DNA of 64,000 nt, from contig JACKLE010000009.1 in NCBI GenBank assembly GCA_024236075.1, positions 43,531-107,530 on the forward strand. Direction: 5' to 3'. A program made the position numbers and the translations under genes. Source of the DNA: Alphaproteobacteria bacterium. Its GTDB lineage: Bacteria > Pseudomonadota > Alphaproteobacteria > JACAEB01. Positions 55,877-62,681 of the stretch are shown here, piece by piece. The notes beneath the pieces were generated by a model that was not told the DNA's origin, did not search any database, and was given only the letters and a program-made list of their open reading frames with translations. Each line of letters opens with the position of its first letter. Position 1 is the first letter of the stretch.

Positions 55877-57009
55877 GCCTGCGCGCCACAACCCAGCTCC
55901 TGCCTGCCGCGACGCCGGCGGACCGGCGTGCCCTACGCTGCCGGCGCGCGAGCGTTCGCCGATCGCCCAGCGCGCGGCAGGCGGGCACGGCGCCGGCGCG
56001 CCGCTATATCTACGGGCCCTGCACGGACGTGCCGATCGTTGCGATCGACGTCGCCTCGGGCGACAAGCTCTATTTCCACCAGGACCGGCGGAATTCGGTC
56101 GTGGCCTTGACCGACGACACCGGCGAGCTCGCCGAAGCTTACGCCTACTCGCCCTTCGGTCTCATGGCCTCCCACGATGCCAACGGCATCGCCACCGACC
56201 CCCTTTCCGGCCAGCCCATCCGCTTCACAGGAAGATGGGTGGATCCGGACTCAGGCCTCTACTGGTACCGCGCCCGCCGGTACTCCGCCGCACTCGGACG
56301 GTTCATCTCGCCAGACCCCATCGGGTACAAGGATCAGATCAACCTCTATGCCTATGTCGGGAACGATCCTCTGAATCTGATAGATCCATTTGGAGAAATT
56401 GCGTATCTTATATCAAGGCCAACGGGAATATTGGGCCAAAAACACATGTTTGTTTTGGTGGTTGATGACGAAACCGGGGAAGTGACGCGATTTTCATACG
56501 GTCCACGAGGGCCTTGGTTCCACCTTGGTCAGCTAGTTAGCCTAACGGGTACAAAAACTGCGACGGACCAAGATGATCAAGCAGCGCAGGAACTTTTTCT
56601 TTCAGACCGCGACAAAGCTGAAGAAGCAGGCATTACTGGTGCGGTCATTGACGCCTCTGACGAGGCTGTGCTTGCGGCTGGTCGCGATGTAGATCGCATT
56701 CTCGGAACGATCACTAAACCTGGCTCGATTGAATACATGGCGGCCCCTCCGCACAATGCGTGTCCAGGTGTTGGTAACAGCGACAGTGCCGCATACGCAG
56801 TGGCAGTTCTTGCAGTTGAAAGAGAAAGTGGAGGTAAGGCTGCGCCACCTGTACCGCCCGGTCCTCATCCAGGCATAGCCCAATATAAAAATATTCTTAG
56901 GTCTCTGCCGAAGCCGCACACAATGCCGCTAGGCGCGGGGGCAGGATGCGGATATATCGAGGAAAATTTCGACGGTACGTTTCGGGCCCAGTCTGGTCTG
57001 GCCTGCTAA
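55873..57009 (+). CDS. Rhs C-terminal core with a second, different tip
   Basis: A 378-codon open frame. From about 55996 it has Rhs core sequence: YIYGPCTDVPIVAIDVASGD, then RRNSVVALTDDTGELAEAYA and the standard core end NLYAYVGNDPLNLIDPFGE. Then comes an AT-rich tip of about 205 residues containing QKHMFVLVVDDETGEVTRF and HNACPGVGNSDSAAYAVAV. A histidine-then-Asn/Cys arrangement of this type might be a papain-like fold, but I cannot confirm it. The first 40 residues are Arg-rich and not Rhs-like, showing a rearranged start. It is followed by a small membrane protein gene, the likely immunity gene. Confidence 0.65.
   Translation: MSLRATTQLLPAATPADRRALRCRRASVRRSPSARQAGTAPARRYIYGPCTDVPIVAIDVASGDKLYFHQDRRNSVVALTDDTGELAEAYAYSPFGLMASHDANGIATDPLSGQPIRFTGRWVDPDSGLYWYRARRYSAALGRFISPDPIGYKDQINLYAYVGNDPLNLIDPFGEIAYLISRPTGILGQKHMFVLVVDDETGEVTRFSYGPRGPWFHLGQLVSLTGTKTATDQDDQAAQELFLSDRDKAEEAGITGAVIDASDEAVLAAGRDVDRILGTITKPGSIEYMAAPPHNACPGVGNSDSAAYAVAVLAVERESGGKAAPPVPPGPHPGIAQYKNILRSLPKPHTMPLGAGAGCGYIEENFDGTFRAQSGLAC
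56146..56369 (+). repeat. Rhs core direct repeat, copy B
   Basis: 224 bp almost identical to 51817-52040 (3 mismatches, no gaps). It ends where the two tips diverge, immediately after the GNDP codons, which is the normal boundary between Rhs core and tip. Confidence 0.85.
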
Positions 57010-57079
57010 AAAGAGGTGGCATGAGTATGTGCAGTCGATAATCAAGTAATATCATATAATTTTTGCTAGGAGTTCGGAA

Positions 57080-57436
57080 ATGAGGCGCGTACTTATCATA
57101 TTATTTATTTTATTGACATGTGTTATTGTGCTTTTTGTTGCCAATCCTCTGAACAGGGTGGCGCTTGCCGAAGGAATAGGCTTTATTGATAGCGGATCTA
57201 AATTCGGAATTCGAATTGGAGACAGTAGAAATTCAGCAATTAAACGCTTAGAAGATATTGGCTTAAGGCAACTCGGAAATATTGTGGAAAATTCGTGCCT
57301 CGGATACTCATATACACCGTCAAAAAAATTAGACATATTTTTGGACAATTCTTGGAGGCGTGGAACTATATGTTTATCATCTGATAAAAATACAATAGAG
57401 AGCATTAGGTGGCATTATAATTGGTTGCAGCCATAG
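57080..57436 (+). CDS. Small membrane-anchored protein, putative immunity protein for the second tip
   Basis: A 118-residue AT-rich gene, 70 bp after the second tip. The N-terminus is a membrane segment or signal (VLIILFILLTCVIVLFVA) followed by a small domain with two cysteines. TAGGAGT lies 8 bp upstream of the ATG. The order Rhs-tip then small AT-rich gene is the standard immunity position. No family is recognised; the role is inferred. Confidence 0.6.
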   Translation: MRRVLIILFILLTCVIVLFVANPLNRVALAEGIGFIDSGSKFGIRIGDSRNSAIKRLEDIGLRQLGNIVENSCLGYSYTPSKKLDIFLDNSWRRGTICLSSDKNTIESIRWHYNWLQP

Positions 57437-57503
57437 TCTAAAACGATTCGGTGCCACGAAGAGCCGATCGGCTTGCAAGCTGCGAGCATTTTGGGGGACC
57501 GCA

Positions 57504-57815
57504 ATGACTTGGACGTGGAGGGGACGGAAGGTAGGGGCGGCATTGGCGCTGGGCTTTGGCGCGTTTGCGGCGTTCCTGGGGCTCGCCAACGCGCAGTCGG
57601 TCTCCTACACCTACGAGTCGCTGGGCCGGCTGACCTCGGCGACCTATTCGGACGGCCGCGTGATCGAGTACAGCTACGACCCGGCCGGCAACCGGACGGA
57701 GGTGGTGAAGACGGGGGTGACGAATGCCGCTCCGGATGCGGTCAACGACGCGCTGGCCGACACGGCGAGAGTCAATTCGACGGTGGCGAAACGGGCTCTT
57801 CGCGACGCGCCATAA
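57504..57815 (+). pseudogene. Truncated Rhs N-terminal leader, copy 3
   Basis: 103 codons with a signal peptide (GFGAFAAFLGLANA), a YD repeat (YTYESLGRLTSATYSDGRV) and DPAGNRTEVVKTG, then the sequence leaves Rhs homology near ALADTARVNST and stops at 57815. It is more diverged from the other two leaders than they are from each other. It ends 22 bp before the stop codon of flhB, the right border of the island. Confidence 0.65.
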
Positions 57816-57837
57816 AGCGCGGGCAAAGGAAGTTCGC

Positions 57838-58941
57838 CTACCGCCCCGCCCTCGCCCCGCCCCGCCCTTTCGCCTTCGCCCTGAGGCGCCACACGAAGCC
57901 GATGACCTGGGCGACGGCCTGGTAGTGCTCGGGCGGCACCTCGGCGTCGATGTCGACGGTGGCGTAGAGCGTGCGCGCGAGGGGCGGGTTCTCGACGATG
58001 GGAACCTTGTGCTCCTCCGCAAGCTGACGGATGCGCTGCGCCACGAGGTCGGCGCCCTTGGCGACGCAGACCGGCGCGCGCATCTTCTCGGTCTCGGGCT
58101 CGTATTTGAGCGCGACGGCGAAGTGGGTCGGGTTCGTCACCACGACGGTCGCCTGCGGCACCGCCTGCATCATGCGCCGGCGCATGCGCTCCGAGCGGAT
58201 CTGGCGCAGCCGCGCCTTCACGTGCGGGTCGCCTTCCGTCTGCTTGAACTCGTCCTTGATCTCGCGCCGCGACATCTTCATGCGCTGCCAGAAGGTGAAG
58301 CGCTGATAGGCGACGTCGAGGAGGACGACGAGGATGAGGGAGATGACGACGGCCGCAAGCAGCTTCACCGCCTCGCGCTGGACGAGCTCGAGCAGGCTCG
58401 CCGGCGCGAGCTGGACGGTCGCCGCGAGCCAGTCCCGCTCGGGCCACAGCGCGACGATCGCGGCCGTCCCGACGATGGCGATTTTCCCGAGGCCCTTGAG
58501 AAGATTGACGACCGCCTGCGGCCCGAAGACCCGCTTGAAGCCCTTGAGCGGCGAGATCTTCTCGAGCTTGGGCTGAATCTTCTCGAGGTTCACGGTCGGC
58601 CGGTGCTGGACGATGTTCCCGAGCAGCCCGGCGAACATCAGCGCGCCGAACGGCAGCGCGAGCGCGACCACGATGCCGCCGACGAGCGTCGCGCTGAGGC
58701 CGGTGAGGCTCTTTCCGTCCACGGCGATATTGCCGGCGCCCGCGAGGAGCGCGCGGCCCAGCGCCGCGATCGAGGCCGCCGTGGGGCCGGCGCTCGTGGC
58801 GACGAGCCCCGTCGCGACGAGCAGCACGATCCACCCCGAAAGCTCGGCGCTCTTCGCGACGTCGCCCTTGTCGGCGGCGTCCTTCAGCCGCTTGGCGGTG
58901 GGGTCTTCCGACCTTTCGGCGTCGTCCTTGTCCTCGGCCAT
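57838..58941 (-). CDS. flhB: Flagellar export apparatus protein FlhB
   Basis: A 367-residue membrane protein of the flagellar type III export gate that switches export from rod/hook to filament substrates. It has four membrane segments in the N-terminal half and a cytoplasmic C-terminal domain with the self-cleavage site NPTHFAVALKY. The N-terminus EDKDDAERSEDPTAKRLKDA is typical. It lies 3 bp after fliR in a leftward run flgB-flgC-fliE-fliQ-fliR-flhB. Its stop codon is the right border of the Rhs island. Confidence 0.97.
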   Translation of the reverse strand: MAEDKDDAERSEDPTAKRLKDAADKGDVAKSAELSGWIVLLVATGLVATSAGPTAASIAALGRALLAGAGNIAVDGKSLTGLSATLVGGIVVALALPFGALMFAGLLGNIVQHRPTVNLEKIQPKLEKISPLKGFKRVFGPQAVVNLLKGLGKIAIVGTAAIVALWPERDWLAATVQLAPASLLELVQREAVKLLAAVVISLILVVLLDVAYQRFTFWQRMKMSRREIKDEFKQTEGDPHVKARLRQIRSERMRRRMMQAVPQATVVVTNPTHFAVALKYEPETEKMRAPVCVAKGADLVAQRIRQLAEEHKVPIVENPPLARTLYATVDIDAEVPPEHYQAVAQVIGFVWRLRAKAKGRGGARAGR

Positions 58942-58944
58942 GCC

Positions 58945-59709
58945 TCACCCCGCCACGAACTGCGAGACGTGCTCCTCGAAGCGCCCGAGATAGAAGGTCA
59001 TCAGCATGCCGATGAGCGCGGAGAGGATGGCGAAGGACAGAAGGATGTTGAGCGGCATCGCCAGGAAGAAGATATGGAGCTGCGGCATGAGCCGCGAGAG
59101 AAGCCCCATCGCGACGTAGAAGAGAAGGCCGAAGACGAGAAAGGGCGCCGCGATGGCGATCCCGAGCGCGAAGGTCGCCGAGATCGTGCGGCGCACGAGC
59201 TCCGTCATGTCGGCGACCGGCGGCGGCGCGCCCACGGGAAACAGCACGTAGCAGTCGTGCAGCGCGGCGAGCATGAGATGGTGCAGGTCGCTCATCAGGA
59301 TGAGCGTCGATCCAAGCAGCGCGAGGAAGGTCGCGACGAGCGCGCCCTGAATGCCCTGCGAGGGGTCGAGCGACTGGGCGAAGCCGAGCCCGGTCTGCAT
59401 CGCGATCGTCGTGCCCGCGATCTGCAGCGCGCTGACGAAGAGGCGGATGACGAGGCCGAGGCACAGGCCGATGGCGATCTCCTGGACGAGCAGCACGAGG
59501 AGCCCGCCGAAATCGCCCGGCATCGCCGGCAGGGCCCCGGAAAGGCCGGGCCGCAGGACCACCACCACGAGAAGCGCGAGCGAAAGGCGGATGCGCGGCG
59601 AGACGTCCATCTCCGCGATGCCGGGCAGGAGCAGCATCGCCGAGCCCACCCGCGCGAAGATGAGCACGAGCAGAAAGACCTCACCGGGCAGCCAGCTATA
59701 GCTCGTCAT
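58945..59709 (-). CDS. fliR: Flagellar export apparatus protein FliR
   Basis: A 254-residue membrane protein of the export gate with about six membrane segments. Diagnostic features are the N-terminal segment FARVGSAMLLLPGI, the middle GFAQSLDPSQG, and the pairing with fliQ and flhB in order. It is encoded 5 bp after fliQ and 3 bp before flhB. With FliP and FliQ it forms the export gate core. Confidence 0.95.
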   Translation of the reverse strand: MTSYSWLPGEVFLLVLIFARVGSAMLLLPGIAEMDVSPRIRLSLALLVVVVLRPGLSGALPAMPGDFGGLLVLLVQEIAIGLCLGLVIRLFVSALQIAGTTIAMQTGLGFAQSLDPSQGIQGALVATFLALLGSTLILMSDLHHLMLAALHDCYVLFPVGAPPPVADMTELVRRTISATFALGIAIAAPFLVFGLLFYVAMGLLSRLMPQLHIFFLAMPLNILLSFAILSALIGMLMTFYLGRFEEHVSQFVAG

Positions 59710-59714
59710 CGCGC

Positions 59715-59978
59715 TCAGCCGCTCGAGATCAGGGCCATCACGTCGTGCATGAAGCTCTGAAGGACGGCGCCCATGAAGGGAAGGAGGAGGAGCAGGCTCG
59801 CGAGCACGGCGAGAATCTTCGGGATGAAGACGAGCGTCATCTCCTGGATCTGCGTCAGCGCCTGCACCAGCGCGACGATGACCCCGACAAACAGCGCGAC
59901 CAGCATCACCGGCCCCGCGAGCTTGAGAAGGACGATGATGCCCTCGCGCGCGAGGTCGAGGACTTCCGGGCCGTTCAT
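59715..59978 (-). CDS. fliQ: Flagellar export apparatus protein FliQ
   Basis: An 87-residue protein with two membrane segments. The family pattern is clear: LDLAREGIIVLLKLAGPVML and the polar loop VQALTQIQEMTLVFIPKILAV. ATG at 59978, with GGAG upstream, gives the usual length; an earlier in-frame ATG at 59993 would add five residues. It is part of the FliPQR export gate. Confidence 0.95.
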   Translation of the reverse strand: MNGPEVLDLAREGIIVLLKLAGPVMLVALFVGVIVALVQALTQIQEMTLVFIPKILAVLASLLLLLPFMGAVLQSFMHDVMALISSG

Positions 59979-60055
59979 GCGCATTCTCCGCATTCGGACG
60001 GGTATTCTGCCGCGTCCCGTCGGGAGCGCGCCCTCGCGCTCCCGGCTCGCATGCC

Positions 60056-60379
60056 TCAGATCGGCATGCGCATGATCTCCTGATAGGCGCCGACGACCCG
60101 GTCGCGCACGGCGACGACGGTTTGCAGCGTCACCTCCGCCGCCGTGATGGCGGTGACGGCGTCGACGAGATCGCCCTGCCCCGCCACGGCCTTCATGGCC
60201 GCCGCTTCGCCCTGCTTGCCCGCGCTCGCGACCTCGCCGACGACGCCCTTGAGCATCTCGGCGAAATTGCCGATGCCGCCGGACGCGTCTCCCGCGGACG
60301 CGGAGGCGCCGCCTCCCTCGGCGAGGCGCGCCTTCGCGGCCTCGTAGGCGGTGGACGCGAGCGTGGGGGCGATGGCCAT
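60056..60379 (-). CDS. fliE: Flagellar hook-basal body protein FliE
   Basis: A 107-residue rod-MS ring junction protein. The C-terminus VTLQTVVAVRDRVVGAYQEIMRMPI is the family's signature. The middle part is Ala/Gly-rich. It lies 77 bp upstream of fliQ and 28 bp downstream of flgC on the same strand. Confidence 0.95.
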   Translation of the reverse strand: MAIAPTLASTAYEAAKARLAEGGGASASAGDASGGIGNFAEMLKGVVGEVASAGKQGEAAAMKAVAGQGDLVDAVTAITAAEVTLQTVVAVRDRVVGAYQEIMRMPI

Positions 60380-60407
60380 GGCGTGGCGCTCCTAATCCTC
60401 TTGCCGG

Positions 60408-60818
60408 TCAGCTCTTCAGCAGCTCGATCGTGCGCGCGAGCATGCGCCGCGCCGAATCGATGACGTTGAGATTGGCCTCGTAGCTCTTCTGCGCCTCGCG
60501 CATGTCCATCGCCTCGATGAGCGGATTGACGTTGGGCGTCTTGACATAGCCCTTCTCGTCGGCCGCCGGGTTCGAGGGATCGTAGCGCAGGGCGAATTCG
60601 GACTGGTCCTCGACGGTCTTCCTGACCCGGACCATGTGCACGCCGAGCTGGCGGTCGAGCGTGTCGGCGAACGAGACCATGCGGCGGCGATAGGGCTCGG
60701 CGCCCGGCTTCTCGGTCGTGGAGTTGGCGTTGGCGATGTTCTCCGCGATGACCTTCATGCGCGCGGTCTGCGCCCGCATGCCCGAGGCCGCCACCATCAT
60801 GGACTTGACGAGATCCAT
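60408..60818 (-). CDS. flgC: Flagellar basal-body rod protein FlgC
   Basis: A 136-residue proximal rod protein. The N-terminal motif SGMRAQTARMKVIAENIANANST is the family's flagellar rod signature, and the C-terminal helix with NPLIEAMDMREAQKSYEANL is typical. It follows flgB by 20 bp. Confidence 0.97.
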   Translation of the reverse strand: MDLVKSMMVAASGMRAQTARMKVIAENIANANSTTEKPGAEPYRRRMVSFADTLDRQLGVHMVRVRKTVEDQSEFALRYDPSNPAADEKGYVKTPNVNPLIEAMDMREAQKSYEANLNVIDSARRMLARTIELLKS

Positions 60819-60838
60819 CGAGAGCCCTCCTAAAAGGC

Positions 60839-61258
60839 CTACGGTCGGCCGAGCGCGATGCGGATGAGGCCGAGGCCCTTGGCATAGATCGCGGTCGCGG
60901 CCTGGTACTGGCTCGAGGTGTCGGCGATCTTCATCATCTCCTCCTCGAGCACCACGGCGTTGCCGCTCGGATTGACCTCGGAGCCGGGCGCCTTCTCGAG
61001 CTTGAAATCCACGACGCCCGCCGTCTCGGCGAAGGGAACGTGCTCGGCGTTCGTCATGCGGCTCGACATGGGCTTTGCGAGCGCGAGGCGGCCGGGCTCG
61101 CGCACCATCGAGGCGAAGTCGAGCTCGCGCACGTCGTGGGGCACGTAATGCGGCGTGTCGGCATTGGCTATGTTCTGCGCAAGGACGTTCTGGCGCGCCG
61201 ATAGCCAGTTCATCTTTTCCTTGACCGCCCGGAAGAGCGGAATCTGACTGAGATCCAT
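60839..61258 (-). CDS. flgB: Flagellar basal-body rod protein FlgB
   Basis: A 139-residue proximal rod protein. The signature RQNVLAQNIANADTPHY and the C-terminal segment QYQAATAIYAKGLGLIRIAL are diagnostic. It is the first gene of the leftward flagellar operon; the 219-bp gap to fliO holds CtrA-like sites and is the common control region of the two flagellar operons. Confidence 0.97.
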   Translation of the reverse strand: MDLSQIPLFRAVKEKMNWLSARQNVLAQNIANADTPHYVPHDVRELDFASMVREPGRLALAKPMSSRMTNAEHVPFAETAGVVDFKLEKAPGSEVNPSGNAVVLEEEMMKIADTSSQYQAATAIYAKGLGLIRIALGRP

Positions 61259-61302
61259 GGTTTTGCCGTCTCCTGCGCTCGTCGGACGCTAGGACGCCGT
61301 GT

Positions 61303-61317
61303 TTAAGAAAGCGCTAA
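61303..61317. promoter_or_regulatory. CtrA-like site between flgB and fliO
   Basis: TTAA-N7-CTAA, one mismatch from the TTAA-N7-TTAA consensus. It lies 45 bp upstream of flgB. A second TTAACCAT half-site is at 61412, inside a palindromic AAACCG/CGGTT segment, 59 bp upstream of fliO. Confidence 0.45.
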
Positions 61318-61477
61318 GGCAAAGCTCCACGCTTTCTTGCCGCCCCCTTCACCACGGAAAGGGACCCGATGCGCGGCCCGCCAGCCTTTACCGAGAATTA
61401 AACCGATCCGGTTAACCATGATCGACGCGAAGCCTGCCCGGTCAGCGCTGACCCGGCCGTTCAGAAGGACGCGCTTC

Positions 61478-61837
61478 ATGGATTTCTTCGACATTCTGCG
61501 CTCCGTCGGCGCCCTTGCCGCCGTGCTCGGACTGATCGCCGGAGCGGTCTTCCTCGCGCGCCGGTTCGGCCTCGTCGCCGGCGCGGAGGGGGGCCAGTTC
61601 GCCGCCCGGCGCCTCGGCATCGTGGAGAGTCTCTCGCTCGACCCGCGCCGCCGCCTCGTCCTCGTGCGCCGCGACGGCGCCGAGCATCTCCTCCTCCTCG
61701 GCGACAATCGCGAGATGCTGATCGAGACCCGCGCGGCGCCGATGGCGCACGAGGCCTTCGCGGGCGTCTCCGTCTACGGTACATCGTTCCGCGGCGAGGA
61801 GACGGGCCCGCGGCCCTACGAGCGCGCGGCTCCCTGA
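61478..61837 (+). CDS. fliO: Flagellar biosynthesis protein FliO-like
   Basis: A 119-residue protein with one membrane segment (residues about 9-27), then a soluble part typical of FliO, with RLGIVESLSLDPRRRLVLVRRDGAEHLLLLG. FliO helps assemble the FliP ring. AGAAGGA lies 8 bp before the ATG at 61478, and the gene runs directly into fliP with a 1-bp overlap (TGATG). FliO is poorly conserved, so the call rests on length, topology and position. Confidence 0.85.
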   Translation: MDFFDILRSVGALAAVLGLIAGAVFLARRFGLVAGAEGGQFAARRLGIVESLSLDPRRRLVLVRRDGAEHLLLLGDNREMLIETRAAPMAHEAFAGVSVYGTSFRGEETGPRPYERAAP

Positions 61838-62580
61838 TGCGCCTGCGCTCGCGCCTCGCTTTCGCCCTCGCCCTCGTCTGCGCCGGCCTGCTCGCGCCCG
61901 GTCCGGCGGTCGCGCAGACGCTCTCGCTCGACCTCGGCCCGGACGGCAGCCTCACGAGCCAGATCCTTCAGCTCATCGCCGTCCTGACGGTGGTGAGCCT
62001 CGCGCCGTCGATCCTCGTGATGGTGACCTCCTTCACGCGCATCGTGGTGGTGCTCTCGCTCCTGCGCACGGCCATCGGCATCCAGCAGAGCCCGCCCAAC
62101 TCGGTGCTCATCAGCCTCGCTCTGTTCCTCACGGCATTCATCATGACGCCGGTGTTCAAGGAGGCGTATGCGGACGGCATCCGCCCGCTCCTCGACAAGG
62201 AGATCACGCAGGAGCAGGCCTTCGACCGCACCGCCGCGCCCATCCACGGCTTCATGATCCATCACGTGCGCGAGAAGGATCTCGGGCTCTTCCTCAAGAT
62301 GTCCGGCGCGCCGGCGCCGCAGACGGCCGAGGACACGCCGCTCACCGCGCTCATCCCGGCCTTCATGATCTCCGAGCTGCGCCGCGCCTTCGAGATCGGC
62401 TTCCTGCTCTTCCTGCCCTTCCTCATCATCGATCTCGTGATCGCGAGCGTGCTGATGGCCATGGGCATGATGATGCTGCCGCCCATCATCGTCTCGCTGC
62501 CCTTCAAGCTGATCTTCTTCGTGCTGGTGGACGGCTGGTTCCTCGTCGCGGGCAGCCTCGTGGAGAGCTTCGCGAAGTGA
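61837..62580 (+). CDS. fliP: Flagellar export apparatus protein FliP
   Basis: A 247-residue membrane protein with a signal peptide (residues 1-26) and four membrane segments. Family patterns include VTSFTRIVVVLSLLRTAIG, QQSPPNSVLISLALFLTAF, and LIPAFMISELRRAFEIGFL. It is the central subunit of the FliPQR export gate. Its start overlaps the fliO stop by one base. Confidence 0.97.
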   Translation: MRLRSRLAFALALVCAGLLAPGPAVAQTLSLDLGPDGSLTSQILQLIAVLTVVSLAPSILVMVTSFTRIVVVLSLLRTAIGIQQSPPNSVLISLALFLTAFIMTPVFKEAYADGIRPLLDKEITQEQAFDRTAAPIHGFMIHHVREKDLGLFLKMSGAPAPQTAEDTPLTALIPAFMISELRRAFEIGFLLFLPFLIIDLVIASVLMAMGMMMLPPIIVSLPFKLIFFVLVDGWFLVAGSLVESFAK

Positions 62581-62620
62581 GCGCGATCAGCGAGTAGCGA
62601 GCGGGGAGTCGACCCGAATT

Positions 62621-62652
62621 CCCTACTCCCTACTCCCTGCTCCCCACTCCTC
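62621..62652. repeat. Short tandem repeat of an actccct-like unit
   Basis: About four imperfect copies of a 7-8 base unit (ccctact, ccctact, ccctgct, ccccact) in the 101-bp gap between fliP and the convergent TPR gene. A partly complementary segment gcgagcggggagt lies 20 bp before it. Possibly a slippage-prone region or part of a terminator. Confidence 0.5.
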
Positions 62653-62681
62653 GGCCGCCGCTCGCCGCCTGCTCCGGCCGC

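Larger units (their letters stand above)
51740..57830 (+). mobile_element. Degenerate Rhs polymorphic-toxin island
   Basis: About 6.1 kb between the 3' ends of the enolase-superfamily gene and flhB. It holds pieces of Rhs genes in one orientation: three N-terminal leaders, one middle YD-repeat part and two C-terminal cores, with two different tips and small AT-rich genes. GC-rich Rhs parts alternate with AT-rich tip/immunity parts, the usual pattern when tips are acquired by transfer. It is a product of recombination among Rhs copies. No integrase or inverted-repeat ends are seen. An IS200/RAYT-like transposase remnant lies inside. Confidence 0.8.

Noticed and set aside
57724..59760. 678-codon plus-strand frame across flhB and fliR
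   Set aside because: Antisense shadow of two unmistakable flagellar genes.
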